Source: JBAYHA01 sp041666425
Lineage (GTDB): Bacteria; Patescibacteriota; Patescibacteriia; UBA11705; JABHMO01
Reading direction: 5' to 3'
Assembly (NCBI GenBank): GCA_041666425.1
Contig: JBAYHA010000046.1
Location: forward strand, 1-6,727
Length of the DNA stretch: 6,727 nt
Shown: piece by piece, positions 1-5,381 of the stretch
Layout of the letters: the number at the start of each line of letters is the position of its first letter
Numbering within the stretch: the stretch's first letter is position 1
Made by a program: the position numbers and the translations under genes
The notes under the pieces: model-generated
What the model was told of the DNA's origin: nothing
Database searches by the model: none
Seen by the model: only the letters and a program-made list of their open reading frames with translations

Positions 1-120
1 TAGCATGGCTAAGGCTTCTTTTTTGGTCTTGCCGAAGCTGGAAACATCAACTTCTAAACATTGTGAAACATAATGTTTGCCTTCTTTCCAAACTACTGAT
101 TTTAGGTCTATTTTATGCAT
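1..120 (-). CDS. HicB-family antitoxin, N-terminal part (runs off the left edge)
   Basis: An open frame begins at an ATG at 120-118 and continues in frame to base 1, giving the first 40 residues. The order of features is that of HicB-type antitoxins: a short beta strand with VVWKEGKHYVSQC, then LEVDVSSFGKTKKEALAML, matching the usual 'xGxYVAxCPELDVxSxGKTxEEAL' layout. HicB proteins neutralise the mRNA-cleaving HicA toxin, and many solo HicB-like proteins exist with no partner. A strong promoter lies just upstream, and there is room for only about 15 untranslated bases and no Shine-Dalgarno. No hicA lies between promoter and gene, so any toxin gene would be downstream, beyond the window. The C-terminal half, where a DNA-binding domain would be, is not visible. 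Family assignment rests on 40 residues only. Confidence 0.7.
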   Translation of the reverse strand, partial: MHKIDLKSVVWKEGKHYVSQCLEVDVSSFGKTKKEALAML

Positions 121-141
121 ATTTTTATCGTTTATGCAGTT

Positions 142-170
142 ATTTTACTGTAAAATAAAAAATAAGTCAA
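142..170 (-). promoter_or_regulatory. Sigma-70 promoter of the hicB-like gene
   Basis: On the minus strand TTGACT (170-165) and TAAAAT (147-142) are separated by exactly 17 bases. Predicted transcription start is near 135, about 15 bases before the ATG at 120, so the mRNA would have a very short leader. Confidence 0.7.
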
Positions 171-180
171 ATTTGCGTGA

Positions 181-227
181 GGGGCAAACGCATTTCATTA
201 ATGTAGATAATAAATCACATTTGCCCC
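181..227. repeat. Hairpin with 8-bp perfect stem
   Basis: GGGGCAAA (181-188) is the exact reverse complement of TTTGCCCC (220-227), with 31 bases between them. It sits between the hicB promoter and the first GTT-core element. No U-tract follows on either strand, so it does not look like an intrinsic terminator. Confidence 0.5.
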
Positions 228-229
228 GA

Positions 230-258
230 ACCGCGTATCTCGTGTTATCTGATGTTTT
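230..258 (+). repeat. GTT-core element 1 (attC-like half site)
   Basis: CCGCGTATCTCGTGTTATCTGATGT has the same core, GTGTTA..TGATGT, seen at 721-735 and 1330-1343. No matching AAC arm was found upstream, so this would be a half or decayed site. The stretch ATCTGATGTTTTA (246-258) recurs exactly at 1253-1265 inside the fourth element. Confidence 0.35.
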
Positions 259-316
259 ATTTGCCCTTAAAATACCTTAATTTAAGACCTTTTTTGGAAT
301 TTTTTAATTCCCTAAC

Positions 317-345
317 TTGACATAATGGCTAAAAACTGCTATACT
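317..345 (+). promoter_or_regulatory. Strong sigma-70 promoter of the small plus-strand unit
   Basis: TTGACA (317-322, consensus) and TATACT (340-345, 4 of 6 matches to TATAAT including the T, A and last T) are 17 bases apart. The start site should fall near 352. It is the best promoter in the window and drives a unit ending at the terminator at 608-640. Confidence 0.8.
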
Positions 346-356
346 TTAAAATGGCC

Positions 357-415
357 ATTAACTTTGGTTAATCCCACACCGCGAGGGAATTGTGGGAAAC
401 TCGTTTTTAAGGAGG
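357..415 (+). promoter_or_regulatory. Structured 5' leader with ribosome-binding site
   Basis: Two consecutive hairpins lie between the predicted start site and the ribosome-binding site. The first is ATTAAC (357-362) with GTTAAT (367-372) around a TTTG loop. The second is TCCCACA (372-378) with TGTGGGA (391-397). An alternative pairing, CGAG (382-385) with CTCG (400-403), is followed by five T residues and cannot coexist with the second hairpin. AAGGAGG (409-415) is an almost perfect Shine-Dalgarno, 5 bases before the ATG at 421. The layout resembles a cis-regulatory leader, but I cannot match it to a known riboswitch class. Confidence 0.45.
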
Positions 416-420
416 ATACA

Positions 421-459
421 ATGGATCAGAAATCAAGTTGTAGAGCTCATGAAAAGTAG
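421..459 (+). CDS. 12-codon leader ORF with near-perfect Shine-Dalgarno
   Basis: ATG at 421 lies 5 bases downstream of AAGGAGG and opens MDQKSSCRAHEK before TAG at 457-459. It overlaps the start of the next ORF by 11 bases (ATG at 449 lies inside CATGAAAAGTAG). That is the arrangement of a leader peptide translationally coupled to a downstream gene. The other reading is that this is the true start of one 54-residue protein split by a single extra A in the run AAAA (451-454): removing one A joins this frame to the ORF ending at 586. The sequence alone does not decide between a leader peptide, a frameshift in nature, or a sequencing error. Confidence 0.4.
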   Translation: MDQKSSCRAHEK

Positions 460-586
460 CAAATCCGAAAGAGAATGGAACGCCAACTGCGATAAGGTTA
501 AAAAGGCCTGCGGTGGTTATCCTGGATTTTGGTTCCGGGCCATTATACTTTCGGGAGTATTGGCTCAAACTCAGGCCAGCTGGTAG
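449..586 (+). CDS. Small hypothetical protein (45 residues)
   Basis: From ATG 449 to TAG 584-586 the frame encodes 45 residues rich in W, C and K, with the conserved-looking segment EREWNANCDKVKKACGG, then YPGFWFRAIILSG and a C-terminal TQASW. It is soluble-looking, with no signal peptide and only a short hydrophobic patch (AIILSGVLA, 31-39). I do not recognise the family. Its own ATG lacks a good ribosome-binding site, so translation probably depends on the overlapping ORF at 421-459. A GTG at 392 in the same frame would extend it to 64 residues, but that would run through the leader hairpin and the Shine-Dalgarno, so I disfavour it. Promoter and terminator enclose it tightly, showing a dedicated transcription unit. 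The transcript could instead function as an RNA. Confidence 0.4.
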   Translation: MKSSKSEREWNANCDKVKKACGGYPGFWFRAIILSGVLAQTQASW

Positions 587-607
587 ATCTTACAACCGGC
601 GACACAG

Positions 608-640
608 AAGGTCATCGAACAATATCGGTGGCCTTTTTTC
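608..640 (+). terminator. Rho-independent terminator
   Basis: AAGGTCATCGA (608-618) pairs with TCGGTGGCCTT (625-635) over 11 positions, two of them G-T wobbles, around a 6-base loop, and runs into TTTTTT C TTTTT. It closes the unit started at 317-345. Confidence 0.85.
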
Positions 641-703
641 TTTTTAAAAATTCCAAAAAATAACTACATTTATAAATAAAAAATATTTGTAATTTTCTTT
701 TTC

Positions 704-735
704 GTGCAACCAGATACACAGTGTTAGGCGATGTG
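704..735 (+). repeat. GTT-core element 2 (attC-like, no long stem)
   Basis: GTGCAAC (704-710), CAGATACACAG (711-721) and TGTTAGGC (722-729) follow one another directly. GTTAGGC fits the integron R' box pattern GTTRRRY exactly. The expected complementary arm to CAGATACACAG is not upstream; instead GTATCTG occurs downstream at 770-776, next to the AAC of element 3. It may therefore be a deleted or rearranged site. Confidence 0.35.
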
Positions 736-764
736 CTTTACCCTTTTTCCCTAAAGCATTTCGC
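728..764. repeat. Bulged hairpin between elements 2 and 3
   Basis: GCGA (728-731) pairs with TCGC (761-764) and TGCTTTA (734-740) with TAAAGCA (752-758), with a 2x2 internal mismatch and a pyrimidine loop CCCTTTTTCCC. It fills the whole space between the GTT of element 2 and the AAC of element 3, leaving no room for a gene. Confidence 0.5.
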
Positions 765-820
765 ACAACGTATCTGTGTATACAATCGTTTTAATGTTGT
801 ATACGCGGTGTTATGTGTCG
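763..820 (+). repeat. AAC...GTT element 3 (attC-like inverted repeat)
   Basis: The outer boxes GCACAAC (763-769) and GTTATGT (810-816) are partly complementary. The inner arms GTATACAA (778-785) and TTGTATAC (797-804) are perfectly complementary around an 11-base loop. Unpaired segments of 8 and 5 bases separate the outer and inner stems. This outer stem, unpaired spacer, inner stem, loop order is that of a folded integron attC. The R' box departs from GTTRRRY at one position, so the call is tentative. Confidence 0.45.
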
Positions 821-848
821 TATTACGAGGCTGTAGTTGTAAGATTAT

Positions 849-1196
849 CTAGAAAAGAACCTTAAAATAGAAGATTAAGAATGAAATTATATACATAAAA
901 CCTGCTATTAATCCTGGTACGTATTTTTTCACAATTCCCCACCAAGCAAATTCCCAAACTCCAAATCCAAATACGATAATGTTGAATGCAGATAATAAAT
1001 AATCTCGATATTCCAGTTCTTTGTACAGAAAAATTCCTATCCAAAGACCAACCCAAATTATTTCAATTATCAGGAAAGTAATCCATTTCATTTTAAATAA
1101 TGGGAATTTTTCATGAAAACCTGTTGATAATTTTTCAATTGAGTGGAAAGCTTGAATGCCGAGAAGAATTGTGAAAAAAGTTTCTAAAGTAGTCAT
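849..1196 (-). CDS. Small HXXEE-like integral membrane protein
   Basis: The 115-residue product is strongly hydrophobic, with likely membrane helices near residues 5-17, 38-57, 66-86 and 94-113. The first helix ends in FHSIEK (H18, E21), resembling the HxxEE signature, and KKYVPGLIAG (90-99) resembles the Y-x-PG-(L/V)-x-T/A motif before the last helix of that family. Biochemical function of HXXEE proteins is unknown. The ATG at 1196 is preceded by an AT-only stretch with no Shine-Dalgarno, and I see no convincing promoter. The gene lies alone between two AAC...GTT repeats, antisense to the transcription unit at 317-640, which would fit a single-gene integron cassette. A shorter open frame on the same strand (862-1056) is a shadow. 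Confidence 0.7.
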   Translation of the reverse strand: MTTLETFFTILLGIQAFHSIEKLSTGFHEKFPLFKMKWITFLIIEIIWVGLWIGIFLYKELEYRDYLLSAFNIIVFGFGVWEFAWWGIVKKYVPGLIAGFMYIISFLIFYFKVLF

Positions 1197-1236
1197 TTTT
1201 TTAATTAATTAAATTAATCTGCCGAGTAATATCTCA

Positions 1237-1342
1237 TATAACGTTTCGGCATATCTGATGTTTTACGGAGCGAAGCGAAGTAAAATATGGGTGGAGGCTC
1301 GCCGGAGGCGAACCGTAACCAGATATGCCGTGTTAGCTGATG
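1237..1342 (+). repeat. AAC...GTT element 4 (attC-like, long branched stem)
   Basis: AAC (1240-1242) and GTT (1332-1334) enclose perfect 11-base inverted arms CGGCATATCTG (1247-1257) and CAGATATGCCG (1320-1330). The loop contains two further hairpins: TTTTAC (1261-1266) with GTAAAA (1280-1285) around a GCGAAGCGAAG purine run, and GGCTCGCC (1297-1304) with GGCGAACC (1307-1314) carrying one mismatch. The structure would fold as a cruciform with two branches. The outer boxes ATATAAC and GTTAGCT pair only near the AAC/GTT core. The site could be attC-like or another family of intergenic palindrome. An open frame across 1258-1515 on either strand is only repeat DNA. Confidence 0.5.
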
Positions 1343-1406
1343 TATTCCTTTTCTTTTTTCCGACAGCAGTCGGAATTGTTTTAAAAAATTTTAAAATTTC
1401 TTTTTC
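1343..1406 (+). repeat. Left boundary repeat of the R-M island
   Basis: TATTCCTTTTCTTTTT, then a hairpin TTCCGAC-AGCA-GTCGGAA (1358-1375), then TTGTTTTAAAAAATTTTAAAATTTCTTTTTC as one continuous stretch to 1406. The same arrangement occurs in opposite orientation at 6667-6727, with nearly identical flanks but an unrelated hairpin. It starts one base after the GTGTTAGCTGATG core of element 4. Confidence 0.75.
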
Positions 1407-1407
1407 C

Positions 1408-1462
1408 GTTTTGGGCGTAGGGCAGAGGGGAATTAAAGGGGTGAATGCCCGAAGCCCAAAAC
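1408..1462. repeat. Twin hairpin A
   Basis: Outer stem GTTTTGGGC (1408-1416) with GCCCAAAAC (1454-1462), and inner stem GGGC (1420-1423) with GCCC (1447-1450), separated by a 3x3 bulge. The loop at 1424-1446 is 23 bases and matches the loop of hairpin B at 21 of 23 positions, although the stems are unrelated. Confidence 0.65.
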
Positions 1463-1478
1463 ACATTATTTCTTTTTC

Positions 1479-1533
1479 GTTTGAAGGAGGGGCAAGAGGG
1501 GAACAAAAGGGGTGAATTGCCCCTCCTTCAAAC
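1479..1533. repeat. Twin hairpin B, just past the end of the ATPase gene
   Basis: A perfect 17-bp stem: GTTTGAAGGAGGGGCAA (1479-1495) with TTGCCCCTCCTTCAAAC (1517-1533). The loop is a near copy of loop A. It lies 8 bases past the stop of the ATPase gene in the direction of transcription and could stabilise or end that mRNA. On the minus strand it is followed by an A-rich, not T-rich, tract, so it is not a standard intrinsic terminator. Confidence 0.65.
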
Positions 1534-1540
1534 ATCCGAT

Positions 1541-3913
1541 TTAATTCGTAAAATTCATTGAATAAAGGTATTCAAACATACTTCCCGCAAAATTTCTAAC
1601 GTCTTCTGGATTATTGCCAGTAAATATGTGGGAGTCGGGGTTAAGTGTAGTTCTAAATTCATGAAACTTGTTTTTTGCATTTTCATTGTCATTGAATAAG
1701 CCATCAATCATATTTTCCAAACTACTACAATCCACCTGTTTGTCTTGGAGTTGTTTACTGAAAACTGTCGGCAAATACATTTCTTCAAGAAAAGGACGTA
1801 AGTCAGTTTTGATTGATTCGTTATGTTTTTTGTTAATGAAGTTATAAATTCTCATAAATACCTTGTCATATTCCGTGCTTACAAACTCACTTCTTTCGCC
1901 GACCTCCAAGAAACTCGTGATGTTATTTTGTTGTATATTTATAAATTTGGCATTTATTTGTTTGTTCTTTGTGATTTCGCAAAACCGTCTTATAAAATGA
2001 GTGTAGTGGGTTAATATGATTAGTTGTGCACATTTCTCGGCAACTATTTTGAAATAATTTATTGAATTTGTGGTGCGGTTGTCGTCAAAACTTGTCACTG
2101 GATCATCGAGCACTAAGATTGTTTTAATTTGTTCCTGATTCTCTTTGAGTTCAAATTTTGCAAAAAATATAGCCAACGCAAGTGCTCTTCTGTCTGATTC
2201 GCTAAAGATTGTCGCTAATTGGTTTGGTTGTATTTCTTTGTTATGGAATTTTACGGTTAGCGAATAGACAGGCATGTGCCCTTTATTGTCTTCATTTTTT
2301 CCTAGTGAAAAATTTTTACTTCCAAATTTTGCAAATAAATCATTAATTTGATCAAAGTATTTTTGTAAGAAACTGGTTTGGTCTTGCTTGAGACGGTTTT
2401 CAAGTTTATTTATGCCATTTTCACCATTTTCCAGTTCATCAATTGCTTTTTTGATCTTCTTATATTCTTCACATTCATCATTTTGGTCTACTCTCGCTTT
2501 CTCATATTCCAATTCCGTAATTTCTTTTTTGATTTTTGTGATTTTCTGTTGAATTGTGGTGCTATTTTCGTATAATTTTTTAAATGATTGAATTTTTAGT
2601 GCTGATGACTCAATTAGTTCTGCTGTTTTGGACAATTTTTCATAGTAATTTTCAAGTGCTTCCGTAAAAATTTTACAATTAATACTTTCAATTTTTTCAT
2701 AAGGAGTTTTTTGCTTTGTTCCAGCATGCTTTTCGAATAATGCGTACAATTTATTTTTTTCAACTTCAAGATTTTCTTCACCGAGTTCGTTCAATATTTT
2801 TTCAAGCTCAACGATCGATGTTTGAAATTCATTGTCCGAGATAAGCTCTTTGTATTCTTTGATTTTCAACAAAATACTTTGCACATGCGTGCTTGCATTA
2901 AAACGAGTGCTTTTAACGCTTTCAAGATGAATCTGTAGTCCAGCATTTATTTCTTCAATAAAGTCAGTGTATGCTTTATCGAAATATGTACCGTAAAGGG
3001 TTATAAGTTCTTTTGCACTGAAAAGCTGTTGTCCACAGAATGGGCAATTACCATTTTGAATATCAGTACAATATTTCAGTCCATGTTGAATCCAGTCTTT
3101 GGCATTATCGTTTATTCCAAAATTTTTCTGTACATGTTCATTGAGCTTAGTGATACTTTCTTCTTTTATTCCCTCATGATTTTTCCTCAGAATGTCGTTT
3201 AACTTTTGAAGACTGCCCCCAATATTTGACCTTTGGTATGTAAAGTTTTGCGGTTCAGGTAAATTTATTATTCGATTTGGTTCTTTCAGACGTTCTTCTT
3301 CTTTTTGCACGACAACACGTGCAGAAGCTATCTTTTGATTTATATCTTCAAGATTGAGTTTGCTAATGTCCATTTGGATAAAATCTTCTATTTCTTGAGT
3401 CGTGGCAATTTTTACAAATTTTGGAATTTTGTCTTTCAATTCTCTTTTTTTGTCACCAAGTGTTTTCTTTTTATCTTTTATGCTTTCAGCCAATTGAACG
3501 CCTTGATCACCTAATATGAAATTTGTAAAATTTTCTTTGTTTTGTCTTTCTATACTAAGTCCAGTAAAAACGTTTTTATGTATAAAGTCTGTGCCGAATA
3601 CATCCATTTCGGGCTTCGTGCAATTTTGCGACCAAGATTCTCCGCTATAAGTAACATCTGATTCACCATTTTTTCCGTCACTTAGTGTCATAGCCACTTT
3701 TTGTTCGGTTGTAATTTCTGGAATCGTTTTCCTTTTTTGAATTATTGAAGAATCATCAGTTTTGTACGAATAAAAAATATCGGACAAAGTTGTTTTTCCG
3801 TATGTGTTCAACCCGTATATGAAGGTCATTTTTTCAAAACCTATAGATGCACCATTTTCAAAGTTTGAAAAAGTCCCAATATTTTTAATTTGTTTTATCC
3901 TTCCAATTTGCAT
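1541..3913 (-). CDS. RloC-like zinc-hook ABC ATPase / putative anticodon nuclease
   Basis: The 790-residue product has a split ABC ATPase of the AAA_13 type: Walker A GLNTYGKTT (34-42), coiled-coil arms from about 140-270 and 340-515 around a CPFC zinc hook (C290, C293), signature-like FSESDRRALALA (570-581), Walker B TILVLDDP (598-605) with D-loop SFD (608-610), and H-loop H636. The C-terminal part carries RPFLE (R706, E710) and a later H762 in PDSHIF. RloC, a wobble-nucleotide-excising tRNase, has this order, a similar length, and an R-x3-E...H triad, so RloC-like is the best guess. In that family the zinc hook senses DNA damage and ATP hydrolysis releases the nuclease. PrrC lacks the hook, which argues against it. 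The start overlaps vsr by 19 bases without a Shine-Dalgarno, suggesting coupled, low-level translation. It is visibly more AT-rich than the genes upstream. Other SMC-like AAA_13 proteins share the ATPase, so nuclease activity is inferred. Confidence 0.65.
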   Translation of the reverse strand: MQIGRIKQIKNIGTFSNFENGASIGFEKMTFIYGLNTYGKTTLSDIFYSYKTDDSSIIQKRKTIPEITTEQKVAMTLSDGKNGESDVTYSGESWSQNCTKPEMDVFGTDFIHKNVFTGLSIERQNKENFTNFILGDQGVQLAESIKDKKKTLGDKKRELKDKIPKFVKIATTQEIEDFIQMDISKLNLEDINQKIASARVVVQKEEERLKEPNRIINLPEPQNFTYQRSNIGGSLQKLNDILRKNHEGIKEESITKLNEHVQKNFGINDNAKDWIQHGLKYCTDIQNGNCPFCGQQLFSAKELITLYGTYFDKAYTDFIEEINAGLQIHLESVKSTRFNASTHVQSILLKIKEYKELISDNEFQTSIVELEKILNELGEENLEVEKNKLYALFEKHAGTKQKTPYEKIESINCKIFTEALENYYEKLSKTAELIESSALKIQSFKKLYENSTTIQQKITKIKKEITELEYEKARVDQNDECEEYKKIKKAIDELENGENGINKLENRLKQDQTSFLQKYFDQINDLFAKFGSKNFSLGKNEDNKGHMPVYSLTVKFHNKEIQPNQLATIFSESDRRALALAIFFAKFELKENQEQIKTILVLDDPVTSFDDNRTTNSINYFKIVAEKCAQLIILTHYTHFIRRFCEITKNKQINAKFINIQQNNITSFLEVGERSEFVSTEYDKVFMRIYNFINKKHNESIKTDLRPFLEEMYLPTVFSKQLQDKQVDCSSLENMIDGLFNDNENAKNKFHEFRTTLNPDSHIFTGNNPEDVRNFAGSMFEYLYSMNFTN

Positions 3914-4302
3914 GTCAGTATTTTAATGATTTGATCACAATTTTTGGCAATCTCATGTTCCCAAACCCGAATTACTCGCCAACTTTCTTTTTTATAATGC
4001 CGATTGACTTCTTTATCACGCTCTTTGTTTCGTGCGATTTTTTTCTCCCAAAAGGCCTTTCTCGTTGCGGGCATTGAGCCGTGTTTTTTACAACCGTGCC
4101 AAAAACAAGAATCAACGAAAATCACGGTTTTGTATTTCGGTAGCACGATGTCTGGTTTCCCGAAATGCTTTGTTGAGTTTTTCCGGTACCGAAAGCCTTC
4201 TTTCCATAATGCCTTACGAAGCGTCATTTCAATTTTACTGTCCTTATTTCTTACTTTGGACATGATGTCGCTCCGTTTCGTTTTGGAAAAAATATCAGCC
4301 AT
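3895..4302 (-). CDS. vsr: Very short patch repair (Vsr) DNA mismatch endonuclease
   Basis: The 135-residue product begins MADIFSKTKRSDIMSKV, close to the start of E. coli Vsr, and carries E25, KPD with D51, the core CFWHGC (C66, H69, C71), PATRKAFWEKKI (78-89) and WRVIRVWEHE (108-117). Vsr nicks 5' of the T in T:G mismatches made when 5-methylcytosine deaminates, so repair restores the methylated site. D51 and H69 fall at the same positions as the E. coli catalytic residues. The likely zinc ligands here are C66, C71, H74 and H116, a different set from the E. coli enzyme. I chose ATG 4302 because it follows the endonuclease stop by 2 bases and gives family length; the frame stays open upstream to 4464, but that stretch is antisense-free overlap with the endonuclease and has no Vsr similarity. 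It pairs logically with the C5-methyltransferase two genes upstream. Confidence 0.93.
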   Translation of the reverse strand: MADIFSKTKRSDIMSKVRNKDSKIEMTLRKALWKEGFRYRKNSTKHFGKPDIVLPKYKTVIFVDSCFWHGCKKHGSMPATRKAFWEKKIARNKERDKEVNRHYKKESWRVIRVWEHEIAKNCDQIIKILTCKLEG

Positions 4303-4304
4303 AA

Positions 4305-5381
4305 CTACTTGATAAATCGAATTTGCAGGTTGAGCTTGATAAATAATTCGTCGTTTTCTTCGTAAATGGTGCCGTAGCCGTGGCGTGTGGCACTCGGTGA
4401 GTCCATGCGAGTATTGTTGAACAAATAATTTCGGAATGCTTCGGCGTTGTAAAGATGATAACAAACGATTTCGCCGTCTTCACGAACCACAATCACGCCA
4501 CCGTGCGCACGCAAAGTGCCGTCCCAAGGGCTGGCTGGAACCATTCCAAGTGCCGCATTGTTCAGCAAAGCCTTGATTTTGTAGGCGTAATCTTCGGTTG
4601 AAAGTTTGAAATTCAATATTTGCATTTCTTCGTCTTGCAAATATTGCAGCAACTCTGGAAAAGTTGATCCTTTGTCGGAGAAGTAAGCTAAAAGTATTTC
4701 AGACATTATTTCCGGCATAATCGTGTCTATTTTTCGCAAGTTTTTCTCGAATACTTCGGAATCAATACCGTGAAACGTAAACGAACCACCCGCTTTGCGA
4801 ATCGAAAATAGACGGTCGCGAATTTTTGCCTTTGTATCAATTGCGTTTATTTTTTTGATTGCTTTTTTCGCCAGTCCGTCGATTTTGTATGTAAAATTGG
4901 TCGCTCCGGAAGAATTGAGCAATGTTGCGGGTGATCCCAGTTTTGACTTTATGCTGAATCCGATTTCATGATCCCGTCCTATTGTGTGGTCGTGTACTTT
5001 CAAAATAAGATCTTCTTTTCTTGAGTTGCCCGCATTGAGAGTTTTTACCGCAAAACGTTCAAAAAGGTCTTCCGCAAGCGGAACGGAAAAAGTTTGTGAT
5101 TTTTCCTTGATTTCATTGAAAATCTCGACAACTTTCGTTTTCAGATCGGATGTATCCACGATTGCCGTTTTTCCGTCGCTATGCAAAATTTTCACTTTTT
5201 CTCCATTCTGCAATTCGTATTCTAGCTTACCTTCGGATTCTTCACGAATTATTTTTAAAATGGGAAAGAAAATCGCCTCGATTTTTTCGAGATCTTGATC
5301 GGCTCCGATGATTTTTTTATCGACAAGCAGTTTTATAAACGCATAAAACTCGCTCCATTCTCCTTTATTGCCTGTAATCAT
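4305..5381 (-). CDS. HpaII-family type II restriction endonuclease (predicted CCGG)
   Basis: The 358-residue product starts MITGNKGEWSEFYAFIKLL, contains GFSIKSKLGSPATLLNSSGATNFTYKI-type sequence at 141-167, and ends in HGGVIVVREDGEIVCYHLYN (293-312) followed by SATRHGYG (330-337). I recognise these as the conserved blocks of the HpaII endonuclease family, which cleaves CCGG and has about this length. Likely catalytic residues lie among D124, D131, E139 and K145, but I cannot assign the metal site with certainty. The ATG at 5381 overlaps the end of the methyltransferase gene by 17 bases, and TAG is 2 bases before vsr. R after M in one operon fits the need for methylation to precede cutting. 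Specificity is inherited from the family and is not proven by sequence. Confidence 0.85.
   Translation of the reverse strand: MITGNKGEWSEFYAFIKLLVDKKIIGADQDLEKIEAIFFPILKIIREESEGKLEYELQNGEKVKILHSDGKTAIVDTSDLKTKVVEIFNEIKEKSQTFSVPLAEDLFERFAVKTLNAGNSRKEDLILKVHDHTIGRDHEIGFSIKSKLGSPATLLNSSGATNFTYKIDGLAKKAIKKINAIDTKAKIRDRLFSIRKAGGSFTFHGIDSEVFEKNLRKIDTIMPEIMSEILLAYFSDKGSTFPELLQYLQDEEMQILNFKLSTEDYAYKIKALLNNAALGMVPASPWDGTLRAHGGVIVVREDGEIVCYHLYNAEAFRNYLFNNTRMDSPSATRHGYGTIYEENDELFIKLNLQIRFIK

Noticed and set aside
1479..1533. 17-bp hairpin as the intrinsic terminator of the operon
   Set aside because: In the direction of transcription it is followed by GAAAAAG rather than a T-tract. It may still protect the mRNA end.
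181..1533. CRISPR array among the left-side repeats
   Set aside because: The repeats are few, palindromic, unevenly spaced and differ in sequence; there are no regular spacers and no cas genes.
1258..1535. Open frames of 85 and 90 codons on both strands
   Set aside because: They run through element 4, the boundary repeat and both twin hairpins; their length comes from repeat DNA and no protein-like pattern is visible.
1541..3913. PrrC rather than RloC as the identity of the ATPase
   Set aside because: PrrC is much shorter and has no zinc hook; the CPFC hook, long coiled coils and 790-residue length favour RloC.
1306..4182. Absence of CCGG over about 2.9 kb as site avoidance
   Set aside because: At the low GC of this stretch only about two or three sites would be expected, so zero is not meaningful, and the neighbouring genes contain many CCGG sites.
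4303..4464. N-terminal extension of Vsr to 189 residues
   Set aside because: The extra 54 residues are read out of frame from the endonuclease gene and do not resemble Vsr; the ATG at 4302 gives the normal family start.
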